Assembly: GCA_019873655.1 (NCBI GenBank)
Contig: JAIOAU010000025.1
Span: forward strand, 1 to 38,105
DNA from: Chloroflexota bacterium
Lineage (GTDB): Bacteria > Chloroflexota > Anaerolineae > Anaerolineales > Villigracilaceae
DNA: 38,105 bases
Direction: 5' to 3'
Position 1 is the first letter of the stretch, and every line of letters starts with the position of its first letter. Below are positions 8,329 to 16,458 of the stretch, in pieces. The notes beneath the pieces were generated by a model that was not told the DNA's origin, did not search any database, and worked only from the letters and a program-made list of their open reading frames with translations. The position numbers and the translations under genes are program-made.

Positions 8329-9378
8329 CTAGTGATGTTCTTCATGGCCGTGGGCCACAGTCGCCCCGCTGAGGAAGATGGTCGCCAGCAGGAAGAAGAC
8401 GTAGGCCTGGATGACGCCAAAGAAGACCTCGAACAGATACAACCCGGCCGGGACGGCGACCGCCGTCAACGCGCCGACGATGGACAGCAGCAGCGCGCCG
8501 GCGAAAATGTTGCCAAATAGACGGAAGCCAAACGAGAGGATTTTGGCAAACTCCAGAACAACTTCGAGCAAGCCAACGCCGAAGTTGATCATGCCAAAAA
8601 TGCCGCCGTTGACGAGTTGCTTGAACTGGAAGAACTTCTCGAAATACTTCGGCCCCTGCGCCCAGACCCCGAAGACCTGCGTCAACAGGACGGTGGTGAC
8701 GGCCAGCGCGAAGGGGAAGTTGATGTCCGTCGCCGTGCCACGCAGGAAGGGGACGACCTCGCAGGCCGTGCAGGGCGCGCCCTCGGCGGCGTGTTCCTCG
8801 GTCGCGGTCGCGTGTTCCTCCCCGTGCGCCTCGGCCTCGACCGGATGGCCCTTGTCAATCGTCCAGAGGGTGAAATCGCCGATGTGCAGGAGCGCCACCG
8901 GCGCGTAACCCGTCCCCTCGTGGACCTGCTTGATGCGGCCGATGCTCTCGAAACCCGGCACCAATTTGACCATGTTGGCCGTGAAGATGAGCAAGAAGAT
9001 GGTCGCGACGATGGGGAAGATGCGCTTGGCCCACTTGCCCGCCGATCCCTGCACCGTGTTCCAGAGGAACTCCACAATGGCCTCGAAAGCGTTCAGGAGG
9101 CCTTTCGGCGCTTCCTCGCTTCTGCGATAGTGACGGTAAGCAAAGATCGCTAAGATAATGAGCAGGATATCGGTCAGCAGAGTGGCGGCGATGGTGTTGG
9201 TGATGGGGAAACCAAAGACTTCCAGTCCGGTTTCTTCAGGCGGCAAGACGACCACCGGACTGATGGGTTTCAAAATCGAGGGTCCAATAAACGCGGCGTA
9301 AATCCCCAGGGCAAACAGCCCGAGGATGATCGTCGTCTTGATATGGAAACGCTTCTTGGGTTTTGCTTCGCTGCTCAC
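8329..9378 (-). CDS. atpB: F0F1 ATP synthase a subunit with His/Cys-rich loop
   Basis: This 349-residue stator subunit forms the proton half-channels. The essential stator arginine is R286 in 'ILSFGFRLFGNIFAGALLL', and the last helix has 'GVIQAYVFFLLATIFLSGA'. It starts with GTG at 9376-9378, three bases after the stop of the upstream AtpZ-like gene. Between the early helices and the 'DINFPFALAV' helix there is an extra loop (about 176-210) with His178, 185, 189 and 196, many Glu residues and a CTAC pair (Cys203, Cys206). The C-terminus is also His-rich (HGHEEHH). The family function is secure; the loop is unusual and may bind a metal. Confidence 0.95.
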   Translation of the reverse strand: MSSEAKPKKRFHIKTTIILGLFALGIYAAFIGPSILKPISPVVVLPPEETGLEVFGFPITNTIAATLLTDILLIILAIFAYRHYRRSEEAPKGLLNAFEAIVEFLWNTVQGSAGKWAKRIFPIVATIFLLIFTANMVKLVPGFESIGRIKQVHEGTGYAPVALLHIGDFTLWTIDKGHPVEAEAHGEEHATATEEHAAEGAPCTACEVVPFLRGTATDINFPFALAVTTVLLTQVFGVWAQGPKYFEKFFQFKQLVNGGIFGMINFGVGLLEVVLEFAKILSFGFRLFGNIFAGALLLSIVGALTAVAVPAGLYLFEVFFGVIQAYVFFLLATIFLSGATVAHGHEEHH

Positions 9379-9381
9379 CCG

Positions 9382-9678
9382 TCAATCCTCCTTTTCGTCA
9401 GATTGGGTTTTGCTGGAGGCAATCGGCGGAGGCGGCAGAGTCTGCACGGCCCGCATCGCCAGCCGGAAGGTCAGGAATAAAGAAAGCGGCCCGACCGCGA
9501 CCACCAGCGCAATCAGAATGGCGTGGCCGGTGCCGAGCAGTTTGTCCAGCCACTGACCGCCAAAGACCGCGCCCAGAATCAGGATCAGGCTCAGGCCGGC
9601 GATCTGCGCGGCCAGACTCCCCATCCGGTTGAGGAGAGCCGGGAGGGAGTAGTTCGAGCGTTTTTCGGGTTCGGTCAT
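9382..9678 (-). CDS. AtpZ/AtpI-like small membrane protein
   Basis: This 98-residue protein has two membrane helices (about 23-45 and 52-74) and a charged C-terminal tail. The 'GGQWLDKLLGTG' segment between the helices is typical of the AtpZ/AtpI group encoded first in atp operons; members are linked to c-ring assembly or Mg2+ uptake. Its place directly before atpB agrees. No Shine-Dalgarno is seen; a TGA-TATAAT box lies 9 nt before the ATG, so the operon mRNA may be almost leaderless. Confidence 0.8.
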   Translation of the reverse strand: MTEPEKRSNYSLPALLNRMGSLAAQIAGLSLILILGAVFGGQWLDKLLGTGHAILIALVVAVGPLSLFLTFRLAMRAVQTLPPPPIASSKTQSDEKED

Positions 9679-9687
9679 AGCGGCGAA

Positions 9688-9696
9688 ATTATATCA
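9688..9696 (-). promoter_or_regulatory. Extended -10 promoter of the F0 operon
   Basis: On the minus strand TGA-TATAAT lies in the 35-base gap between nuoN and the AtpZ-like gene, ending 9 nt before the ATG. It is a perfect extended -10 and implies a very short leader. No terminator separates it from nuoN, so read-through from the nuo operon is also possible. Confidence 0.6.
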
Positions 9697-9713
9697 GAGG
9701 CGGCAAGCGGCGT

Positions 9714-11153
9714 CTAGAACAGCGTCGCGGCGGCCTGTTCGGCAAAACCGAACCAGGGTCCGAACAACGTGCCGAGCAGCAGAATGCCCACCGCCAGGAC
9801 GACGACCGCCGCCGCCACCGGCCGCGAGACCGGGACGGGATGTTTCTCCTCGTCCTCCCCTTCCATGCGGAAGAGGTAAACGTACTTCAAGACGTTCAGG
9901 TAGTAGTACAGGCCGACGATGGAGTTCAGCACGCCGACAAAGGCCAGCCAGACCCAGTTCGAGTTCACCGCGGCCAGGAAAACGTAGAACTTGGCAATGA
10001 AGCCGACGAAGGGCGGCATGCCGGCCAGCGAGAGGAAGGCGACCAGCATCGCCAGCGCCAGCGGCGCATTGCGGCGGCTGAGGCCGTTATAGGCGGAAAA
10101 TTCATCCGAGCCGGTCACTCGACCGACGATGGCCACCACGCCGAAGGCCAGCAGGTTGGTCAGGACATAGGCGATGAGATAAAAGGCCACGCTGGTCATG
10201 CCCAGTTGCGAGAAGGCGACCACGCCAATCAGGGCATAACCGGCATGGGAAATCGAGGAATAGGCCAGCAGGCGCTTGACGTTCTTCTGCGCCAGGGCGA
10301 TCAGGTTGCCGACCGTCATGGTCAGGGTCGCCAGGATGGCGAGGATGAGGCTCCAGTCGGCGTTCACGGCCGGGAAGACCGCCGTGAAGAGACGCATCAG
10401 GACGGCAAAACCGGCCGCCTTCGAGGCGGTGGAGAGGAAGCCGGCCACCGGGGTCGGCGCGCCCTGATAGACATCCGGCGCCCAGAAATGGAACGGGAAG
10501 GCCGAGACCTTGAACGCCAGCCCGGCCAGGACGAGGAAGGTGACGCCCGCAGCCAGCAGATTGAAGTCGCCGAAATGGAGCGCCAGCGCATACAGACCGG
10601 TCTCGCCGGTAAAACCGTAGGCCAGGCTGAAGCCGTACAGAAGCACGGCAGAGGCCATCGCCCCGAAGAGCATGTACTTGAAGCCCGCCTCGATGGACTT
10701 GTCGTCCTCTTTCATGAAACCGGCCAGGACGTAGAGCGGGATGGAGGCCGTCTCGATGGAGAGGTAGAGCATCACCAGGTCGGCGGCGGAGGCCATGAGC
10801 GACATGCCCAGGGTGGCGGCGACCAGCAGGAGGTAGGCCTCGGCGCGGCGGGCGAGTTTTTCCTCGTCCATGAAGAAGAGGGCTGTGACGGCCGCGGCAA
10901 AGAGGAAGAACATCTTGAAGAGGAAGCCCAGCCCGTCGAAGCGAATCATGCCGCCGTACACCAGGGCAGGCTCGGCCGGTCGGGCGAGGAGCAGGCTCAG
11001 GGTCAGCGCGACGAGCAGACCGGCCGCGGTGAACCAGCCCAGGAACGGGCGGCGCGCCTCGTCGCGTTTCACGAACGGATCGAGAATCAGAATCAGGACG
11101 CCCAGCGCCAGGAGCAGGATCTCAGGGAAGATGGGCAGGACGAAGTTCATCAA
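9714..11153 (-). CDS. nuoN: NADH-quinone oxidoreductase subunit N
   Basis: This 479-residue antiporter-like membrane subunit of complex I has about 14 helices. The channel residues are present: the TM5 glutamate in 'LYLSIETASIPLYVL', the TM7 lysine in 'LAGLAFKVSAFPFHFWAPDV' and the TM8 lysine in 'STASKAAGFAVLM'. The 'APDVYQGAPTPVAGFLST' segment is specific to NuoN as opposed to NuoL and NuoM. Its ATG overlaps the stop of the second nuoM by 4 bases, so the two are translationally coupled. It is the last gene of the cluster. Confidence 0.95.
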   Translation of the reverse strand: MMNFVLPIFPEILLLALGVLILILDPFVKRDEARRPFLGWFTAAGLLVALTLSLLLARPAEPALVYGGMIRFDGLGFLFKMFFLFAAAVTALFFMDEEKLARRAEAYLLLVAATLGMSLMASAADLVMLYLSIETASIPLYVLAGFMKEDDKSIEAGFKYMLFGAMASAVLLYGFSLAYGFTGETGLYALALHFGDFNLLAAGVTFLVLAGLAFKVSAFPFHFWAPDVYQGAPTPVAGFLSTASKAAGFAVLMRLFTAVFPAVNADWSLILAILATLTMTVGNLIALAQKNVKRLLAYSSISHAGYALIGVVAFSQLGMTSVAFYLIAYVLTNLLAFGVVAIVGRVTGSDEFSAYNGLSRRNAPLALAMLVAFLSLAGMPPFVGFIAKFYVFLAAVNSNWVWLAFVGVLNSIVGLYYYLNVLKYVYLFRMEGEDEEKHPVPVSRPVAAAVVVLAVGILLLGTLFGPWFGFAEQAAATLF

Positions 11154-12625
11154 ACACCTCCCAGCAGGGCAAGGATGTGTCGGACGCCCGAAAGGACCCA
11201 GGGTTCCATCAGGGCCGGGATCAGGCCGATGCCGATCATGAAGGCCATCAGCAGCACGAGAGCGGTTTTGTCGAAGACGTTAATCGGCGGGATGTGGCCC
11301 TCGAATTCCTCGGGCATTTTGCCGAAGAAGACCCGGCGGACGACCAGCAGGACGTAGGAGGCGGTCACCACAATCGAGATGGCGGCGATGAGCGCCATCC
11401 ACCACAGGTCCGTATGCCAGATGCCGCGGAAGATGGGGAATTCGGCCACGAAGCCGGAGAAACCCGGCATGCCCATCGAGACCAGGCTGCCGACGATGAG
11501 GCCGATGCCCGCCAGCGGCAGGGGCTTGATCATCCCGCCCAGTTTGGGGATGTCGCGGGTGTGGGCGCGGTCATAGACCATGCCGACAACGGCAAAGAAG
11601 AGGGCCGTCATCACGCCGTGGGAGAACATTTGCAGGCCGGCGCCGAGCAGGCCGTCCTGGTTGAGGGTGGCAAAGCCCATCATCACCAGCCCCATGTGCG
11701 AGACGGAGGAGAAGCCGATGACGTATTTGAAGTCGGTCTGCACGCTGGCGATGAACGCGCCGTAGACGATGTTGACCAGCGCCAGCGACATGATGAGCGG
11801 AGCCCAGAATTTGGCCCCCTCCGGCAGGAGCATGATGCCGACGCGCAGGGCGGCGAAGGCGCCCAGTTTCATCAGCACGCCCGCATGGAACATCGAGACG
11901 GCGGTCGGGGCGGCGACGTGGCCGTCCGGCGACCAGTTGTGGAAGGGGAAGATGCCGCCCAGCACCGCAAAGCCGAGGAAAACCGGCAGGAACCAGGTCT
12001 TCTGGAATTCGGGCGTGAATTTGACCGTCTCCAGCACCAGCAAATCGAAGGTACGCGCGCCGCTGGTGAAGTACATGACCAGCGCGCCGACCAGGGCAAT
12101 GACCGAACCGACGAACAGGTAGAGGGTCAGTTTCATCGCCGCGTACTCGCGGGTCTTCACCCAGCCCCAGATGGCGATGAGCAGGTACATCGGGAAGACG
12201 GCGATTTCGTAGAAGAAGAACAGCATGAACAGGTCGAGCGAGGCAAAGACGCCGAAAACGCCCGAAGCCAGGATGAACAGGAAGGCAAAGAATTCGCGCG
12301 GCCGGTCTTCGATGCCCCAGGAAATCATCACGCCGGTCGCCATGACCACGCCGGTCAAGAGGACCAGCGGTACGGACATGCCGTCCACGCCAAAGTGCAG
12401 GCTGATGCCCAGAGCGGGAAGCCAGTCATATTTCTCGATGAACTGGTAGCCGCCAACCGCCTTGTCATACGCAAAGTACACCCAGAAGGAAAGCGCCAGC
12501 GCAATCAGACCGGCAGCCAGCGCGGTCCAGCGGACGGCTTTTTTCCACTCCGGCTTGTAGGTCAAAATGATGAGACCGGCGGCCAGCGGAATGAAGACGA
12601 TAACGCTCAGGAACGGAAATTGCAT
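11150..12625 (-). CDS. nuoM: NADH-quinone oxidoreductase subunit M, second copy (NuoM2)
   Basis: This 491-residue antiporter-like subunit is recognisable as NuoM from 'MLFFFYEIAVFPMYLL' with the TM5 Glu140, 'SPDGHVAAPTAVSM', 'AGVLMKLGA' with the TM8 Lys253 and 'SSVSHMGLVMMGF'. The TM7 lysine (E. coli K234), expected 31 residues before Lys253, is Leu222 in 'FAVLGGIFPFHNW', and no lysine lies nearby. In the neighbouring NuoM1 both lysines are kept at the same spacing. So this copy may not move protons by the usual path. It lies 11 bases after NuoM1 and overlaps nuoN. The two copies are clearly diverged, not a recent duplication. Confidence 0.93.
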   Translation of the reverse strand: MQFPFLSVIVFIPLAAGLIILTYKPEWKKAVRWTALAAGLIALALSFWVYFAYDKAVGGYQFIEKYDWLPALGISLHFGVDGMSVPLVLLTGVVMATGVMISWGIEDRPREFFAFLFILASGVFGVFASLDLFMLFFFYEIAVFPMYLLIAIWGWVKTREYAAMKLTLYLFVGSVIALVGALVMYFTSGARTFDLLVLETVKFTPEFQKTWFLPVFLGFAVLGGIFPFHNWSPDGHVAAPTAVSMFHAGVLMKLGAFAALRVGIMLLPEGAKFWAPLIMSLALVNIVYGAFIASVQTDFKYVIGFSSVSHMGLVMMGFATLNQDGLLGAGLQMFSHGVMTALFFAVVGMVYDRAHTRDIPKLGGMIKPLPLAGIGLIVGSLVSMGMPGFSGFVAEFPIFRGIWHTDLWWMALIAAISIVVTASYVLLVVRRVFFGKMPEEFEGHIPPINVFDKTALVLLMAFMIGIGLIPALMEPWVLSGVRHILALLGGV

Positions 12626-12636
12626 GACAACCTCGT

Positions 12637-14193
12637 TTAGAACAGCATCATCACGGCTTTGTTGATCACGTCCAAAATCCAGGCCGGGTACAGGCCGATG
12701 ACGAGGATGAGCGCCATCAGCGGGGCCATGACCACGATTTCACGCGTGTTGATTTCGGTCAGTTTGTGTTCGCCATGCGCCCAGTGTTCGTTCAGCGGGC
12801 CGTGCAGCACCTGCTTGATTCCCTTCAGGATGTACGCGCCGGTGAAGAGCAGGCCGATCATGGCAATCGCCGTGTAAACGGTCAAAATCGGCCAGGAACC
12901 CCGCACCACCAGGAACTCGGAGACGAAGCCGTTCAGTCCCGGCAGGCCGAGCGAGGCCATGCTGGTGAAGATGAGAATGCCGCCATAGACCGGCACGAGC
13001 GGGAAGAGGCCGCCGAAATCGTCCAGGTTGCGGGTGTGTGTCCGTTCATAGATGACGCCGACCAGGAAGAACATGCCCGCCGCCGAGAGGCCGTGGTTGA
13101 ACATCTGCAAGACCGCGCCGTTCATGGCAATCGTCGCATCGAGCGTGCCGGACGCTTTGGCGGCCGCGGCAATGCCGAGCAGGACGAAGCCCATGTGGTT
13201 GACCGAGGAATAGGCCACCAGGCGCTTGAAATCTTTCTGCCCGTAGGAGGCAAACGCGCCGAAGACAATCGCCATCACCGCCAGGAAGGCCAGCGCCCCG
13301 GCGTAGCGCGCCGATTCCGCCGGATAGAGCGGCAGGACGAGGCGCAGGAAGCCGTACGCGCCCAGTTTCAACAGGACGCCAGCCAGAATCATCGAACCGG
13401 CGGTCGGGGCTTCGGTGTGGGCGTCGGGCAGCCAGGTATGGAACGGCCAGACCGGGACCTTGATGGCAAACGCCACCACGAAGGCCCAAAAGGCCACCGT
13501 CTTGACGGTCGCGACGGGCAGGCCGAGCAGAGTCCCCTCGAGGGCGGTCCATTTTTCGGTCAGGACAGGCAGGTCATAGGTCTGGAAGAGGACGCCCAGG
13601 AGCTGAATCGCCAGCAGGAGGCCGAGCGAACCGGCCATGGTGTAAATCATGAACTTGAGCGAGGCGTAGTTGCGCGCCTGGACTTTGACGCCCTTCCACA
13701 GTTCGCGCTCGCCCTTCTCGCTCCCCCACTGGTTGATGAGGAAGTACATCGGGACGAGGCCGACTTCCCAGAAGACGAAGAAGATGAGCAGGTCGAGCGC
13801 CAGGAAGACGCCCAGCATGCCCGTCTCCAGCAGGAGGAAGAGGAACATGTAGGCCTTGACCCGGTCGCTGACGCTGAAGGAGGCCAGCAGGGCGACGGGC
13901 GTCAGGAGCGTGGTCAGCAGGACCATCGTCAGCGAAATGCCGTCCACGCCGAGGTGCAGGCTGGAGTTGAGCGCCGCGTACCAGACGTATTTCTCTTCGA
14001 ATTGAAAACCGGGCTTGCCGGGTTCGAACTGCACCCAGAGATAGATGCTCAACGCCAGCGGAATCAGGCTGAGGGCGAACGCCGTCCAGCGCGTGACCTG
14101 GGGCTTGTCCTTCGGCAGGAACAGCACAATCACCGCCGCCAGGACGGGGAAGAACAGGATGAGGGTCAGGATGTGAGCGTGAATAAATTCCAT
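12637..14193 (-). CDS. nuoM: NADH-quinone oxidoreductase subunit M, first copy (NuoM1)
   Basis: This 518-residue antiporter-like subunit has all the canonical channel residues: Glu143 in 'FFVFWEVGLVPMYFL', Lys245 in 'AFAIKVPVWPFHTWLPDAHT' and Lys276 in 'AGVLLKLGAYGF'. The TM8-loop stretch 'QKDFKRLVAYSSVNHMGFV' is also standard. It pumps protons in the distal part of the membrane arm. It precedes NuoM2 directly and follows nuoL after an 87-base gap that holds two hairpins. The ATG is preceded by TATGGAG. Confidence 0.95.
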   Translation of the reverse strand: MEFIHAHILTLILFFPVLAAVIVLFLPKDKPQVTRWTAFALSLIPLALSIYLWVQFEPGKPGFQFEEKYVWYAALNSSLHLGVDGISLTMVLLTTLLTPVALLASFSVSDRVKAYMFLFLLLETGMLGVFLALDLLIFFVFWEVGLVPMYFLINQWGSEKGERELWKGVKVQARNYASLKFMIYTMAGSLGLLLAIQLLGVLFQTYDLPVLTEKWTALEGTLLGLPVATVKTVAFWAFVVAFAIKVPVWPFHTWLPDAHTEAPTAGSMILAGVLLKLGAYGFLRLVLPLYPAESARYAGALAFLAVMAIVFGAFASYGQKDFKRLVAYSSVNHMGFVLLGIAAAAKASGTLDATIAMNGAVLQMFNHGLSAAGMFFLVGVIYERTHTRNLDDFGGLFPLVPVYGGILIFTSMASLGLPGLNGFVSEFLVVRGSWPILTVYTAIAMIGLLFTGAYILKGIKQVLHGPLNEHWAHGEHKLTEINTREIVVMAPLMALILVIGLYPAWILDVINKAVMMLF

Positions 14194-14211
14194 CGTTTAC
14201 TCCATAGGAGT

Positions 14212-14273
14212 CCGACGTCTCCTGACGTCGGGCGGGAGTCTCCAGAGGCTTGTCCGAAATCTGGAGATTTCGG
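14212..14273. repeat. Two small hairpins between nuoL and nuoM1
   Basis: CCGACGTC-TCCT-GACGTCGG (14212-14231) and CCGAAATC-TGGA-GATTTCGG (14254-14273) are perfect 8-bp stems with tetraloops, 22 bases apart. Neither is followed by a T-run. They may set mRNA stability between the two genes or be dispersed repeats. Confidence 0.6.
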
Positions 14274-14280
14274 AGTCCGG

Positions 14281-16419
14281 CTACACAATCAGGAAGTAAT
14301 ACAGCACAGCAAAAATAACCAGCAAGACCATCGAAACTACCATGTAATACTGCACGCGTCCGGTCTGGATGAAGCGCAGTCCCCTGCCGGAGGCCTTGAC
14401 CAGGTTGCCGGTCCCGTCGCCGATGAGTTCGTTGACCACCGGCTTGTCGAAGTAGTTGCGGAAGGCGTGGCCGAGGAAGAGCGAGAAGCGCGCCACGACG
14501 TGCAGGATGCCGTCAATCACGGCGCGGTCCATGAACAGGTACGTGAACTTCTCGGCAATCCAGTAAGCCGGTTTGACGAACAGGAAATCGTAGGCTTCGT
14601 CGAAGTACCACTTGTTCTTCAGCACCGGGATTTGCAATTTGTCTTCGGCGGGCGACTTGACGTTGCGATAGACCAGCCAGCCGAAGAACAGACCGCCGAG
14701 GGCAACCGCCAGAGAGGTCAGGAGCGGCCAGATGCTGAAGGGCGCGGCTTCGGGATGCTCGGCCAGCGTCGAACCGACGAATTCATGGAACCAGTTGGGG
14801 ACCAGTCCGCCGAGGAGCGGGAAATGTTCCGGGATGCCAACCCAGCCGTAGGTCACGGCGAAGAAGGCCAGCACCACGAGGGGCAAAGTCATCGTCCAGG
14901 GCGTCTCCTGGGCGTGTCTGGCTTCCTCCGTGCGCGGCTCGCCGAGGAAGGTCAGCGTAATCTGGCGCATGGTGTAGAAGGCGGTCAGGAAGGCGGCCAC
15001 CGCGAGGGTGATGAAGACCGCCCAGTGACCGTGAGCGAAGGCGTCGGCCAGGATTTCATCCTTCGACCAGAAGCCGGCGGTGATAACCGGGAAACCGGAA
15101 AGGGCAAAGCCGCCGATGAGGAAGGTCCAGAAGGTGATGGGCATCTTCTTGCGCAGGCCGCCCATGTTGAACATGTCCTGCGGGTCCACGTGGTGGTTGC
15201 CCGTGTGCAGGACGCCATGCTCCATGCCGTGAATGACCGAGCCGGAGCCGAGGAAGAGGAGCGCCTTGAAGAAGGCGTGGGTAATCAGGTGGAACGCGGC
15301 GGCCACATACGCGCCGATGCCGAGGGCGGCAATCATGTAGCCGAGTTGCGAGATGGTCGAGTAGGCCAGGACGCGCTTGATGTCGTTCTGGGCGACGGCA
15401 ATCGTGGCGGCGAAGAGCGCCGTGAACGCGCCGATGAAGGCCACGATGGACATCGTCGCCGGGTCGAGGCTGATGAGCGGGAACATGCGGATGACGGCGT
15501 ACACGCCCGCCGAGACCATCGTGGCGGCATGAATCATCGCGCTGACGGGGGTCGGGCCTTCCATCGCGTCCGGCAGCCAGACGTGGAGCGGCCACTGCGC
15601 CGACTTGCCGACCGTGCCGATGAAGAGCAGGAGGCCAATCAAGCCCGCGCCCGAAAGCCCCAGGATGGGGGTCGAGATGCTCGCCAGGTGATGGAGCATT
15701 TCCTCGGTAAAGATTTCGGAGAAGGTCAGCGTGCCGGTCGCCGAGTAGAGAAAGGCGATGCCGAGCAGCATGAACACATCGCCGATGCGGGTGGTCATGA
15801 AGGCTTTGATGGCCGCGTTGCGGGCGGAAGGTTTGCCGTACCAGAAACCAATCAACAGATAAGAGCAAAGTCCCATGATTTCCCAGCCGACGAAGAGCGT
15901 CAGCAGGTTGTTCGAGACGACCAGCGTGTACATGCCGAAGGCAAACAGCCCCAGGAAGGCAAAAAAGCGGCTGTACATCGGCTCGACCGAGGGGACGGTG
16001 TGCTTATGCCCGTGCGCGTCGGTCACCGTCGCGCCGTGCGGCGGCAGGCCCTTGCGGTCGTGGTCGCCTTCCGGCTGGCCGAAGTTATGGTAGCCGATGC
16101 TGTAAATGAAAATCATGAAAATCGTCCAGGCGACGAAGAACAGCACGGCCGCGCCGAGCGGGTCGATGCGCACGCCGATTTGGAACCAGGTCTCGCCGGT
16201 CGGCAGCCAGTTGATGACCGACTCGAAGGCATGTTTGCCGAACTCTTCCACGCCGAGGGCGCGGACGAAAACAAGCATGCTCCCCAGCCAGGAAAGCCCC
16301 GCCGCGCCGACCGCGATGCCGTGGCTGAGCGCCTTGTTCTTATTGGTAAACAGCACAATCAGGAAGAACGCCAGCAGGGGCGGGAGAGGAAGGAACCAGA
16401 TGATCGTCTCAGTTGCCAT
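14281..16419 (-). CDS. nuoL: NADH-quinone oxidoreductase subunit L, extended
   Basis: This 712-residue distal antiporter-like subunit is about 100 residues longer than E. coli NuoL. Channel residues are present: Glu180 in 'LLTLFVGWEIMGLCSYLLI' and Lys272 in 'IGTVGKSAQWPLHVWLPDA'. Two regions account for much of the extra length. A His-rich loop (about 115-147, including DAHGHKH) lies before 'YSRFFAF'. The C-terminal region between 'FVKP' (614-617) and the last helix is about 34 residues longer than in E. coli, with 'RNYFDKPVVNELIGDGTGNL' inside it. That region forms the lateral helix that clamps the other pump subunits, so its length fits two NuoM copies. GGAGG precedes the ATG. Confidence 0.95.
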   Translation of the reverse strand: MATETIIWFLPLPPLLAFFLIVLFTNKNKALSHGIAVGAAGLSWLGSMLVFVRALGVEEFGKHAFESVINWLPTGETWFQIGVRIDPLGAAVLFFVAWTIFMIFIYSIGYHNFGQPEGDHDRKGLPPHGATVTDAHGHKHTVPSVEPMYSRFFAFLGLFAFGMYTLVVSNNLLTLFVGWEIMGLCSYLLIGFWYGKPSARNAAIKAFMTTRIGDVFMLLGIAFLYSATGTLTFSEIFTEEMLHHLASISTPILGLSGAGLIGLLLFIGTVGKSAQWPLHVWLPDAMEGPTPVSAMIHAATMVSAGVYAVIRMFPLISLDPATMSIVAFIGAFTALFAATIAVAQNDIKRVLAYSTISQLGYMIAALGIGAYVAAAFHLITHAFFKALLFLGSGSVIHGMEHGVLHTGNHHVDPQDMFNMGGLRKKMPITFWTFLIGGFALSGFPVITAGFWSKDEILADAFAHGHWAVFITLAVAAFLTAFYTMRQITLTFLGEPRTEEARHAQETPWTMTLPLVVLAFFAVTYGWVGIPEHFPLLGGLVPNWFHEFVGSTLAEHPEAAPFSIWPLLTSLAVALGGLFFGWLVYRNVKSPAEDKLQIPVLKNKWYFDEAYDFLFVKPAYWIAEKFTYLFMDRAVIDGILHVVARFSLFLGHAFRNYFDKPVVNELIGDGTGNLVKASGRGLRFIQTGRVQYYMVVSMVLLVIFAVLYYFLIV

Positions 16420-16429
16420 GAAGCCTCCA

Positions 16430-16453
16430 AAACGTTCAAACGTTTGAACGTTT
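16430..16453. repeat. Perfect 24-bp palindrome between nuoK and nuoL
   Basis: The half-site AAACGTTCAAAC is followed directly by its reverse complement. The unit contains AACGTT twice. It fills most of the 39-base gap between the two genes. It could be a hairpin that tunes nuoL expression or a dispersed palindrome. Confidence 0.65.
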
Positions 16454-16458
16454 CCATA

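Noticed and set aside
14281-16419. Possibility that the cluster is an Mrp antiporter or a hydrogenase membrane arm
   Set aside because: NuoA, H, J and K are all present with canonical motifs, which identifies complex I; no hydrogenase or Mrp subunits occur nearby.
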